A stretch of 64,000 nucleotides of DNA. Origin: Mesaphorura yosii. Lineage: Eukaryota > Arthropoda > Collembola > Poduromorpha > Tullbergiidae. The position numbers were made by a program, and so were the translations under genes. The notes beneath the pieces are model-generated. The model was not told the origin of the DNA. It ran no database searches and saw only the letters and a program-made list of their open reading frames with translations. The stretch is taken from assembly GCA_009869945.1 (NCBI GenBank), contig WIXG01000060.1:186001-250000 (forward strand), given 5' to 3'. Within the stretch, counting starts at the first letter, position 1, and each line of letters starts with the position of its first letter. Positions 12,716 through 26,128 of the stretch are shown here, piece by piece.

Positions 12716-13994
12716 TTATTTTTGTTACATACTAATTTAATTATGAAAATAGCGCTCCTGCCTTTCGTTTTCGCATTTTTCGAAAACTAATTCCGTAAAT
12801 TACTTTATGGTCTTTTCTTTCTGGTGCGGTGTGGCAAACGGCAAGCGGAAGAATCTTTTGATGAAATCAGCAAACTTTGTGCGCTCGAAGTCTGTTGCTC
12901 ACTTTCTTTCAGATTTCTACATTCGCATTCACGGTCGGAGTGATTCCATCATAGTAAACGCAGTTACTACCATTAATAATAGTATTACATTTTAATACTG
13001 CGATGCAACAGCGCCCCGACAAGAGTAACCGTCAACAAAATTACAGAGCGTTCAGTCTATTCAGACTTTACTCCTTAACCAATTACTTTCATTTCATCAT
13101 CGCTCACTCATAAAAGGAAGTGAGAGGGCTGAAATACAAATAAACTTTTCCAATTCAATTCACCATTCAAATCAAATGCGAGTCTGCAAAAGTGCGTTGC
13201 ATCATTTTTGTGTTGATCATGTACTTTGCTTGTTCGATTCGTGCTTTCGTCTTCATCTGGACACTGTACGGGGACGTAATCAAAAGGGTCTCACGCCTCG
13301 GATGCTCTGAAATATTAAAATTGGGCCCGTGTCGCCGTATCTGACAAAATTCGTAATACGAGCACAGAACGGATACGGAACTGGTTGATCACAGATTAAT
13401 TTATGAAAACACACGCTGACAGCACGCGAAATCAGAGTTTCACTCTTAAGAAAAGTTGATTACACTTTCATAGAGGCAACTCACCGCACCGGCTGAATGG
13501 GGAAATTTGGTTGGACGAACAATGGGACGTATTTTTTGAAGTTTTATGTAATCAAGCAACACAAGATGATGATTTTAATCAACTTTTTCCACGACACGCA
13601 TATGAGACCGTTTCAGTAATTTGTGGCAATGTCGTCGTCGCCGCTTTCTCCTCCGTCAATGCGGATAACCCTCCTACCTTCAGGTTTTCGGTTGCCTTAC
13701 ATCGCACTGATAACGCCTGTTGGCTGTCAATTGGTCGGTCTCTTTGAATAAAGCCAAGCAAAAGAAAAGGCGTTCAGACTGCCGACTTTCCATTAGAGTT
13801 CGTGTTTCGTGTGCTTGTCTCTCCGTGCAGGCACAAACCCCTTATTTTGATTAATAAATACTCTTTACATATGCATTCACCGGTTACGCGTTCTTTATTC
13901 GACGACCGACGAGTTTTTTAATTTTCCCAAGAATCAAATGCAAATTCTATTTGGAAGACACATTATTGAATTGAATCTTTCATTCTTGGCGGCA
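12716..13994. other. Intergenic spacer between SLC26 and the homeobox gene
   Basis: No supported gene. CTTGGCGGCAG ending at 13995 could be an acceptor for an upstream exon of the homeobox gene, which would move that gene's start into or beyond this spacer. Confidence 0.55.
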
Positions 13995-14001
13995 GCGTGC
14001 C

Positions 14002-15252
<1,251 letters not shown>

Positions 15253-15501
15253 GCTTGGTCTCGGAGTGGACTTGAAGGATGCAAAACTGGAAACTTGAAG
15301 TTTGACTTTCCATACTAACTTGATTTGATTAGGATTACAGATTATTGTCCTTACAATTTTGTCTCCAAGATTATTACGACACCATCAGATTATGTAGTTT
15401 TAAGTTGCATTAAATTGAACTGCACTGCTGTTAATAATAGTTTGGGTTTTTGCTAGTGCTGTTCCCCTGACGGTTCCATCTTCTCTTTGTACCGGCAATC
15501 A

Positions 15502-15507
15502 AATAAA
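15502..15507 (+). terminator. Poly(A) signal of the homeobox gene
   Basis: AATAAA lies 250 bp after the homeobox stop codon and is followed within about 25 bp by a GT-rich stretch (TTTGTTCGTGTC) that suits a cleavage-site downstream element. Confidence 0.65.
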
Positions 15508-15525
15508 GCGACTACTTTCCCACCC

Positions 15526-18500
15526 ATTACTTTGTTCGTGTCTTCCTGCTTTCCCGGTGGAGAAAGTTCTTCTCTTGACGGAGAGAGGTCGATGAGATGA
15601 ACATTCCTGAACCAAAATCTCCAGAACTCCGGAGATTTGCCTTGAACACGCTGTACGCCAGAAACACCGTGTGGGACACCGTTAGTTCAGCCAAATGAAA
15701 ATATTCAGAAACCACTGATTAATAATTTGATAATCCAAACACTCAATCCTGTGCAAGTTGTGGTCCTGTCTGCAGAAGTTTGCCCAACCAGTTCCACTAA
15801 TTGCAAATACCTTGCAAAATATGAGCAAAAGCGAATGATGCTGTCTCATCAAGAATTTCATTAAATCCAAACTTTGCCTTTCCTAACCGAACCCATTGCC
15901 AACCGTAGCTGAGTCGCCAAGTTTGGATGGCTTGGATCTAGCTTCATTAAAATTTTGACTGCAAATTCCTCGCCTCGATTCTCGCCTCAATACAAATCCT
16001 GTCTGGCTCATGAGCGCAGAAGGTAGCGTGGAATAATAATTAGCTCCATTTTCACAATTTTCATGGGATGCAGATATTCAAAATCTACTTCACGCAGATA
16101 CTTTGCATACTCAACTAATGAATCAACTTCCTACATTCAGCGGATGAGGCATGCAAAAACAACGCAACAAAACATTGATTTAACTTTCCACTTGGAGCCC
16201 ACCATCTTTTCACTCATTATCATCTCGTCTCGCCATCGCGTACGCGCTTGATGAGCCTCTTGCAGCAGCCATCAGCGTTGCAGCGTCACGTCAACCCTTC
16301 TGCCATGTCGTAAACTTCGCGCATCGTGCTTCGGTCCCCCGCACCAAATGAGCAGGCTAGTGAATGGCAGCGGGAGCAGCGGCTGGTCGTAAATTCAAGT
16401 CAAGTAAGCCACTTTTTCTGCCTCCCATTCTCGTCCATGTTTGTCTAATGAACTCTAACTTGATAACCAAGTCTTGAAACTTATCTTGCATACTAATTTA
16501 CAACTTTTCAGAGACTCGGGACTCTGCCACCAAGCAAAAGCTCCACTGCCACCGCTGCAGTCTTATCGACACTACAAGAGCACGGCAGATGCGATGACGA
16601 GTATGATAAAAGCGAGTGTAAACTTTTCCTCGGCTCGACGAACTTCGATTATCTTTCGTTTGGCCCATCACGAAACAAAAGCACGAAACTATCATGCAAT
16701 CTGAACTTCCAAGGTTCTATCACCTTCTTTACACGAATTCGAAGTTGTTGTCCACGTGTACGGAAGCAAAAGACGAAAAGACCAACTTTCTGTTCTTCCG
16801 TGCTCCTGCCTCGTGCCCTCGCCTCGCTTCGGCCTATGCTTCCTCAGTCTGTCTGGATCTGCTAATGCAATTCTCTGGTAGCTAACTTAACAGTTACTGT
16901 TTGAATAGACTTTCTTAAAGTGTAAATGAAGGCCTTCCGCTTTCGCCTTTCTCAGGCCAGGCACACGGCTGCAGAACTTTCAACTTTCTCTCTCTCGGCT
17001 AAAAGGATGACAAATACCAACTTGTGTCAGAGACGACATAAATGAATCAAATTCGTCTGTGTCTGGGATGCGAATTGAAGCCTAATAAATTGTCAAGTGT
17101 TGAAGTTGAAGCGTTTTTATTTGCAATTTGAAGGATTCAATTGAGAAGCATAAAGAAGAAGGACGACGACGACTGCGACGAAGGATTTCCGGTTTCGAGT
17201 CTAGCACTCTATGCCACGCCATAGAATTTCTTCTTCTCGTCTGATTTTGATGACTTCTTTGTAGATTCAGATTCAACTTTCCGTGAACCCGTCTGCTGAG
17301 ACTGACGAGAGAGGATGGAGCAGATAAAAGTCTCAAATACAATTTATTCTGGATAGATTTCCCTCAATGCCATCCCAGCACCATTGCTTTGCTGTCTGCC
17401 TCTGCTGACTCTGTACTGCTGCGTCCTCCAATTAAATTCACTGTCACTTCTTTCAGAGAAAATTATTTTCCATTTCCTTCCGCCGTCATCTGCGTCTTTG
17501 CACTTCTTAACTTGATTTCCTTTGAAAAGCTGAACAAAAGAAGTGCGAAAGCATGTGGGAAGGGTGCGTGTCTCTCGTGAAGCCGTGACCGCGAGCTCCA
17601 AGCTAAAGCTGGAGCAGCCGAGAGACAGACAGACAGGGCAATGAAAGGTTCACTTTTATTGTTATGAGATGAAATGACACTTTAAACTTTCAAATATAAT
17701 TAAATAATATAATGACACGAAAAGAGGAAGACGAACCGAAGATCCCAACCCGAAGCAGCCCAAGTCACGACGCGACGATGGTTATTTGCTTCGTTCACAT
17801 GCCGCGCTGTGCTGTTGAGAAACGGATTTTCAAGTAACAATGCGCTAAAATTCCAAGTGAATTGATCCTGAGCGAATTGACTATGTGTCTGTGTCTAGAA
17901 CCCTTCGTTTGTCACGTTGTTAACATGCAGATTCATTTTTTAGCTCCAAGGCCGACGCCTCGGTTCATGAAACTCAAATTTTAACTTTTTGATAAACATT
18001 GCACTCAAGACAGGCTTTTCTGCTTTTTCAACCAACTTTCTGCGCACTTTTCTCAGAAAGTTGTGTTTTGTATTTGTTAAGTCACATTTGTTTGTACCCT
18101 CTTCTAATAGGTATACATTTCAGGCTGCTGTCACCATTAATTTTAGTTAAAATTCGTTATTCATTTCCCACGAACCAACTCCAAGAAAAAGAGAGTGGAA
18201 AGTGTAAAGTTTCAGGTCGGGCCAGGCCAGCAAGCAAGATTTTGTTCAACGTAATTAAGTATTGTGTTCTTTAAACACAATTCCCAGCAAAGTAAAATGA
18301 TTCTTAAGTCGAGTCGATCCAGGCTTGAGGGCACAACACTTTCTTGTGAATTGCAATAATATTATTGGTGTCGTGTTCGCAATTCGTGTCCTGACTCAGG
18401 ACTCCTGAGTCTTGTGAGGTCCAACACAATAGAAAATGAAAAGACACTTTCAAAGTAAAGACTTTCCATCGCCTGCCTTCAGGACAGAACGAAGCAGGGT

Positions 18501-20644
18501 ACTTTTCTTTCACACTTCTCCGCGACATTAATGGGGAAAGTCTTTGTGACAGGAACATGCACGCAAACCTGGAACAGTGCGGGACGGCTACAGAAAGCAA
18601 GCTTCAGGATTTAACAAGAAAACATTACGATTTACAAAATACTGGTAAAAGGTCTCGCTGAATTTCACTTTGTGGTAATTTATTGGTCGCACGACACTCA
18701 CCAATGGCGAGGCCACTTACTTACACTCGTAAGAGCTCTAGCTATTCCTGCCCGAAGCAGTGTGGACTTAATAAGTCTGGCGCAGCCGGTTCTCAGAGTT
18801 TTAACGTTGTGTGTCCTTTCGCAAAGTGCGATTTTTATCAATGAATTTCGGACCCCGACATGCGTTAATTTTTCATATCGTCTCACATTCAATTCTCAAC
18901 GACGAGAGCATCAACATGCTGTGACTGTCGTGACGAAGCGAGTGGAACCTGAAGAATGTTTATTTCGTTATCAATCTCACACGTTCAAACCCCGGCGCTC
19001 GGCGGAAAAGATAATGGGAACATGCCGCAAAATGCAGCCACGAAAGTCAGCATCCGAAATGCCTTGAGTGCATTTGGTGCCAAATACTAGAATTAGAATC
19101 TGTTCATACTTTCCACGAACTATGTACAGATTTCTAGTCGACAGTCTAGTGAGTCTCTGAATCTCACCATTCGCATTTGTATTTACATTTTAAATAAAAT
19201 TTAACTGCCTCCCGTTTCTCAAATTGAAATTATCATTTATTAAGCCAATTAAGCTCCACATTCATTCGACTGTGAGCATGCGAAAGCGAAAGCAAGTTAC
19301 GAGAGTGTGAATTAATTTTTTATATACTCAAGAACAATTCTGCATGCTTTCCCTCATTCGATGTGCTCGGTGTATGATGCTGTTGCTGTGAATTACATGC
19401 ATTCATTTCATTGTTCACAACCGTACATTTCGTATTTCGTAGTGGTCGTAATTTTGGTTTTATAATTTGGCCAGACCCTGTCTCTGTCTCGTTTATGTCT
19501 TGTGATGGCATTTTGGTTCGTTATCCCCCAACCATGCATGGAATCATGACGCTCGCACACGATCAAGATACGGCACGTAGTTGAATCCTCTGAATCCATG
19601 GTCTAATAGGCTTTATTTTAGTAATTTCACCATTCTAACCTAAAAAGCTCGCACAGCCACGTCCTGCCACTGCACAAGCACGCGTGCAGTGTAAATATGT
19701 GCTCATTCCGTTTGAATTGGATTAACGATTAGTCACTCGTTCATGGAAACGGGTAAAATTGGAAGCTCTTAACGAAGCGTGAGGAAATGTATGCAGAAGT
19801 GACGTTTTGTGGACTGCGATCGTGGCGGTTGCTTTATCAAATGAAATAATGACTGCCGACTGCAGCAACATATTAACAATGAATGCTGCTGCTGCCGACA
19901 CTGCTCTCTAATATGGACAAAAAGTTAATGACAGCGTTAGCACCGAGCATGAACGCTACTTTGCCTGTCTTGTGGATAAGTGGCAGCCTGGCAGCCAGCA
20001 GCCATCTGGTACCTCTCCATCCATATCCAAAAGGCAGCAGCGCAGTTTAAAATCATCAAAAAAGGCATTCATAAGCACGGCTGGGCCGCTTTCTTTGCCT
20101 TTGCCTCTCTAATTTATTGAAGCATAAAATTACTTGCACAAAAAGTGGAAAATCGCTTCAGCTCCTGCTTTCTCCTGAAAATATTCCGCCCAGACTACAA
20201 TACATGAATACGACTACTGGCGTGTACGAGAATACGTGGTGCTGTGCGACAACTGGAATCGTATAAATTTTAAAACGTGAAATTTCTCCTTTCTCTTTCC
20301 CTGCTCGTTGTAGTCCACTTTGGGTAATCATTTAAATTTATCGTTCATCATCATCTTCATCTGCCTCCGAGCAACCAGTCGCATCAGCTTTTCATGCAAT
20401 AATTGGCAAAGGCTCACATGCATTATATTCCTGGAAAAGATTCATAAGGGAAATGGCAACTCCATAAACACATTAGTACGCTGTACGCACATAAAATGTT
20501 CAATTGTAAATTCAGAATTACCATAAGTTCAGGCCTGCGTGTTGTGTGCCTATGCACACGAGCGTAATTTCGCGGATTGACGGATTATGAAGCACATACG
20601 TATGAATTGTAAATTTAGAAAGTCCATGCTTATGTCTTAACTAT
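15526..20644. other. Start of the gene-poor region, nothing secure
   Basis: No conserved domain is visible. An acceptor-like site at 16511 (ACTTTTCAG) precedes an open stretch to about 16865, but no strong donor or family match supports an exon. A short GACA microsatellite occurs near 17623-17636. Confidence 0.55.
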
Positions 20645-20650
20645 TTTATT
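20645..20650 (-). terminator. Candidate minus-strand poly(A) signal
   Basis: The minus strand reads AATAAA here, 135 bp downstream of the stop of the minus-strand exon candidate ending at 20785. It is meaningful only if that candidate is real. Confidence 0.2.
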
Positions 20651-20784
20651 CAGGAACAACTTTAGCTAACTAAACCGGTGAAATATTTGACCTGTATATT
20701 TCGTTAAGCATTAGACTGGGATATCAAATCCGATGTAGTGGCGTAGAATGTTCAAGAAGTCAAGCAATATGGACACGCATGAGC

Positions 20785-23700
20785 TTAATTTGCACTCGTA
20801 TCCTGTGCCTGGGATCTTCGTCCAAAGGGACCACTGTCTCCATTACCAAATGGTTCACACCCTCCAGGAATCCGGAGAAGACTTAAGATCATGTTGATCC
20901 ACTGCCACCGCCACCAAATCCCTTCACGAAGCCTGAGATGAGTCAAGCTAATTAGAACCTTCTGATTGCTGTGATCGACTTTGATTTCTCTTCTCACTTG
21001 GCATGACTGCTCCGACTGACTGATTCTTGCATCTGCTTCCTTCCAGCACCGTACCGCCCCACCTCCAGAGTATTGTCCTCGTTCTCGTTATTACTATTAC
21101 GCTTTTGATGTCAATAATATATTGCCTTGCTCTAAACCAGAAACCGCAAAGCAGCTTGAGCTTGACTCAACATCTTGACTTTCATGTCAAGTGAGTTGCT
21201 GGCGTTATTGGCTGTTGATATGGCAAGCTGACTGACGAGCTGCAGTTTACAACGGCGGGATAATGAAATGAAAATCCAAAATGGTGTTGGTGTTGGGTTG
21301 AAAACGAAAGCTTCCTGAGTCTGACTTCGTCTTCGTCTTCTACTTGCTCTTGATGCTTGATACTTGATGATGTGGTGGTGAAATGAAATTGCATTCCTCG
21401 TTTCCATCTCGTGTTTCTTATTCGCTCTGTACGCGAAATGCGAGTGATGGATGGAGTGAAATTGAACATCATCTCTTTCTTCGCGCTCTCCTGAGCACCT
21501 TTCTCCCTCCTTGCGGGATTTTGCAAAGTTCCACGCTTTCACATCTGTTTAGAATAAGTTGAACTGAACGCGATATACGATACGCGAATGGCGAATGGCT
21601 CCTGGATGCAGTAAACCTGAACCAATACGAAGATTTGTCTTCTGCGTGACTTGCTGTGCTGCACGGCTGGCTGGAGGCTGAGGTAATGCTGATAATCTCT
21701 CTCGGGTGAATTGGAATCGTGGCCTCGCTTTGTTTTGACAATCCGAGCCCGAGCTCGCTCAAGCACTCGTCTCCGCTTCTCAGGAAGATCATTTCTTATT
21801 ATTTCAAACGTAACAAATAACAAGCAGACCGCAGCGCGAACGCACAACATGCAATCCATTATTTTCTTTGAAAATTGGTACTTTGAGAAGAATGCCGTAA
21901 GGAACACCTGTGACAAATATTTACGGGTCTATAAATTGCCTGCCTGCTCAAACAGTTTCTTGGTCTTGGCCCGAGTCTAGAGAAGAATGTTTTCATGGGA
22001 AAGAAAGTGGATTCTGCTCTTCTTCTTTGAATCAGAAGAATCCGCTCAAGGAGAAACGGAGAGGAATTATATTGGTAAAGGGTAAAATTGTCATCTCATG
22101 CAATAATGTATGGTGCCCGTATAGATTTCACATTACTTTCATTTATTGCCCAAGCCGCCGCCGAGCCGTATAGCCAGTGAACACGGATGATAATAAACTT
22201 TCTCTATTATATGCCTGTAATAAACTGAACCAATTTTTACTCGGGACAACAGCGCTCGAGATCAAGGAGGAGACGGCCTTTCTTATTTTCTTCGAAAATT
22301 TGATCCAGCCTACCCGCATTTTGTTTGCCCACTTGACTGCTCATCTTTGATTCGTTACGGCTGAGTCGGCAAAGCGGACGGACATCTTTACGACTCGAAG
22401 CCTCTGTCCTATGTGTTTACTATCTCTCACGTGTGACAGGTCACGGAAGAATAAATTTTTAAGATCTTCACAATTTTTGGTCATGCGTCTCAAGATGCTC
22501 ATTTTCCCAGAGATTTGAGCGTTCGTCACTGCGCTGCCTTGGATTCAATTAACCGGAAATGAAGCCACTATTTAAATTGTCTTCCTTGGCCAAGAGAAAT
22601 CACGGCCGGTAGAAACCTCAACCAACGCTGGACGTAGACCTCGTAGGCATTTGGGCGTCGTAAACAGTTATGCGTTTAACATTAAGAATCACCATAATGA
22701 GATGATTTGTATTCAGTGCAAGAAGTATTTCGATTCCATTTATCTTCCCGTGCGGTGCAGTCGCACTCATGCGACTTCTGCTGCCCGACTCAGACTCTTC
22801 TCATTGTGTCAACTAAAGACCCGAAAAATCAAATTCATTTACTTTCTCAATGTTCCTTCTTATCTTGGCTTGGTCCTGGCCACAGTTTGGTTGAAGACCA
22901 GAGCTTTTGTTATTTCCTCCGCGCGCTGCTCGCCGCGCTTGTCCGCCTGCCAATCCTGATCACAATTCGACGTTCGTGCCCGGGCCCACGTCTGTGTGCA
23001 CTATTCACGCAGCGAAAACTTACTTTTCTCCATTTCGTTCATTTACTTTAGTTTCGTGGTCTTTTCATTCTGCTCAGAATCCGAGAAAACGGCAAATGTC
23101 ACGTACTCCACTTAAATGATAAGAAATGTCGACTTGAGACGATGAAGACGTGGCAAATGGGATCGGAGTGAAGGACAGGGCAAAGGAAAGTAGTAAAAAA
23201 GTATTTTAGCTCACGAATTGTTCCACCAAGTGGTACAAATATATTAACCATGGAGTCTAGTCTAGTTCAGCGCCCGAATTCAGTCCGACACAATCGCTCT
23301 TGAATCATGTGGGACGATTTTATTGTAAGAAAAAAGATCGAAGGACGGGCCTATTAAAACGGATGTCGATTTTCCGCTACGCTCAAGGAGTTTTCTTTTC
23401 CGTCAACTTTTCCGTCTGTGTCCTGGCTATTGTGTAAATTTCGAGTAATTTTTAAGAATAACCACAAGAAATATCTGACGAACAAGCCGAGGAACAGGAG
23501 CAGTGCATATAAATTATCTGCTCCGACACTCTTGGCTAAAAATTTCTAATTAACAAAAGTTTGCACTTTACATGATTCATGATTTCGACCGCATACTTAA
23601 CACCAACGCTCTCCATGAGCATTAGCAGGAAGCATTGGGCCCAACAGAATTTTATTAACCTTTGCTCTAATTTATACTCGACCTGGAGAGTTATAATTAT

Positions 23701-25418
23701 AAATCTTTGCAGTAATTTAGAGTCTGCAGCAAATTACAGGTTCAAAAGTTTCTTTGCTTTGCTCCAGAGTTATAAACTGATAAGTTAACTGTCAGCGTGC
23801 CAGCGGTACAGTATTTATGATACCCAATAACAATAATAATAATCGTAATAAAGTATTAAAAGTGTGCTCCAAGGAGCCACTCGATTCGTGTGACCTTTTC
23901 ATTTCCTTTATACATTTACGTATACGTTTGGGGTTTTTATCACGTATTTGTAGTTGGCCATGGCTGCCCTGGACATGTTCGTAGTGTGGCGAAGGCGACG
24001 GCCACGGCGAAAGTCTTCGTAGTTCGTATATCTTGGATCTTAATTTCTTTACGCTGACGTGGCGGAACTCACGGCCCCGGGCCCAAGCCAAGAAAGGGCA
24101 GCCCCATAATACTGACAAGCACTTAATTGGTTGAACAAAGTTGTAAAAATCCGCAAAAGTTTTCTCGTATTTTTCATCCAGCTGCCGGGTAATTTGATCT
24201 CTTTGGAATTCCCGGCCTAAATACTCGAACGCGGCGCAGAAGTTCAGACTTTGGAGTTACTTTTACTGCGTCAGAAAAGTGTCTTGCGATATTCGTCATC
24301 ACATTTTGCGTTTGCGAACTTGTCAGACGTGCAAGCGAGCATGAAACCTAAATTCTGGTTCATGAGCATCTTGTTCTTAATTTCATGCGCGGCCAATAAA
24401 ATATGGTTAATACGCAGCTCGTAAATATTTTATACCGAATTACATCTGATGAAACTCATCAAGATCCAAGGAGCTAAGCCTCTGATCCTGAATCCGAATC
24501 TACAACTCAAATCTGGAAGCTTAAGTTGGCGGCGTACCGATCGATTTCAAGGAGAGGTAAATTAAACTGGTATCTTAAGCTGTAACAAGCATACTTTCGC
24601 AAGTATTTGCATACACTCACCTAGAGGGATCTCAGCTTCAAGAAACCAATTTAACTTTTTTCGGCTCTTAAACTAAAACTGGGACGAATAGAAAAGTTAT
24701 TTAATCTAAAAACTCCTTTTCTCAATATTGAATATAACTTGCCCTCCGCTTCGGATTATTATTCCAAATTATTCGCGTACCTCGCACGAGATGAAACTAA
24801 AATTTAATTTAAATTTTACTACCTCCACATATGAGACGTACATGAATTGGGTAAACAGAGTAAGTTGAGTGCAAAGAGGATCTTCAGGACGAGGATATGT
24901 GCATGGGAGAATGATAATGAAAGCTTCATAGATTCTGGTCCACTTCGCTGCAAGTTTAATTTTTTTACTTTGATCATTCTCAAGGGCCGACTTGCTTTGT
25001 CTTTCAGCTTGAGCAGAGTCTAATTTATGGGAGCCAGACCCTCAAGGTCAAAACTCACGTTTATGGTTTTATGCCGTCACCTTGTTTTATCAGTGCAATT
25101 CAGAATCGACTGTATACGTTTTCAGAGTAGGTTCTAACGCAGTGACACTGCTGTACGGAAAATTAGTATTTAATCTATTTAATTGCGTTCCAGAGTGTGT
25201 TAAGATCAGTCTCGGACTTGGATGTGCAATTGAAGATTTTTCTTGTAGTCAAAAAATGGCCGGCCTTGATAATGGAGGCTATCCATCTTGATCTCATGTA
25301 GCAGAAGAGTTGTGAGACAAAAGAGGATAGAGCTCGGTGAAGTGCAAGGGCGAATACGCGAATATATTGCACTTACCTCACGAGCAGATAAACCCAAATT
25401 GTGCCGTATACAATTAAA
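20785..25418 (-). CDS. Candidate three-exon minus-strand gene end, unknown
   Basis: Three segments with splice-like borders join in frame: 25377-25418 (FNCIRHNLGLSARE), 24621-24672 (FKSRKKLNWFLEAEIPL) and 20785-20861 (CEPFGNGDSGPFGRR..., ending in TAA). The first has a strong acceptor (TTGTCCTCGTACAG) and donor (GAG|GTAAGT). The second has a GTGAGT donor. The third is followed by AATAAA 135 bp on. I recognise no domain. Two phase matches occur by chance about one time in nine, and good splice motifs are common at this scale, so this could well be a coincidence. No upstream exon was identified. Confidence 0.15.
21047..21190 (+). CDS. Candidate + strand exon with a hydrophobic segment
   Basis: The acceptor CTTCCTTCCAG is followed by 144 nt open in one frame, ending at AA|GTGAGT. 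The frame contains a membrane-like run (SIVLVLVITITLLMSIIYC) followed by a polar tail. It leaves in phase 2, which fits the incoming phase of the candidate exon at 28811. A second frame is also open for most of the length (until the stop at about 21175), which weakens the call. There is no family match. Confidence 0.12.
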
Positions 25419-25952
25419 CTGTACGAGGACAAAAAGAAAATACATTTGCATTAATTTATAGTTAGTCTTTGTGTAGTAATAAAAGAAGTGAGTACTAAAT
25501 TGTAAGATAAACGCCACAGCCACACCGTAGCATTAGTGGAGATCCGGCTCAGACAATAATTTAGAGCCAATAATTATCTCCACTTCCTTTCTCCAGAGAG
25601 AGGCAGAATAAGATTAGTCGCCTAATGCATACTTAAAGCGTAGATTTACAAGTGATTTGTAGTTTTTAAAATGAAATTATTCCTTTCAAACCCTTTTTAA
25701 GCTTTGAATTATATTTTGTACGCTATTTTTACCTTTTGGAGAAGAAAGAGAAAGAGGGTAAGGGTATTTCATTCATTGTTCATTAATTCGGGCAAGATGC
25801 AGAATTAGAATGCGGAGCTGGCATAAAATATTGAGCAAGGAACGAAAGAGCAGGCAAGACAGGGCTTTCGAAAAGGAAAGCATTAAGCAGGAATTATGTC
25901 CCCAAAGATTGGTATAGCGCTCAGCCTCACCGATAATTTTCTTTTCTTTCAG

Positions 25953-26071
25953 GATCTAAGCCCAAGCCGTCGGAAGAGTTAGGCCTCCTTTCTTCCAGCG
26001 CGGCAAGGAAAGGGAAGGAACGGTTTAGCGTTTCTGAAAGAAACGACGACGACGGTTCTATTGGGTTCTAG
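25953..26071 (+). CDS. Candidate terminal exon with poly(A) signal, unknown
   Basis: A very strong acceptor (TTTCTTTTCTTTCAG at 25952) precedes an open frame entered in phase 1, reading SKPKPSEELGLLSSSAARKG and ending DDDGSIGF before TAG. AATAAA follows at 26123-26128, 52 bp after the stop. The Ser/Lys/Glu-rich composition would suit a cytoplasmic tail. No upstream exon of matching phase was found nearby, and no family is recognised. Confidence 0.2.
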
Positions 26072-26122
26072 AAAATGAACTTTCACTTTCAGGTCGGCAA
26101 GTCTTTGTGCCTGGCAGACCTT

Positions 26123-26128
26123 AATAAA
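26123..26128 (+). terminator. Candidate poly(A) signal
   Basis: AATAAA lies 52 bp after the stop of the candidate terminal exon at 25953-26071. Confidence 0.2.

Noticed and set aside
18950..19000. tRNA-like B-box words (GTTCAAACCCC)
   Set aside because: The flanking bases cannot form a T-arm stem, and no A-box or acceptor stem is at the right spacing. Other GTTCGA words in the window fail the same test.
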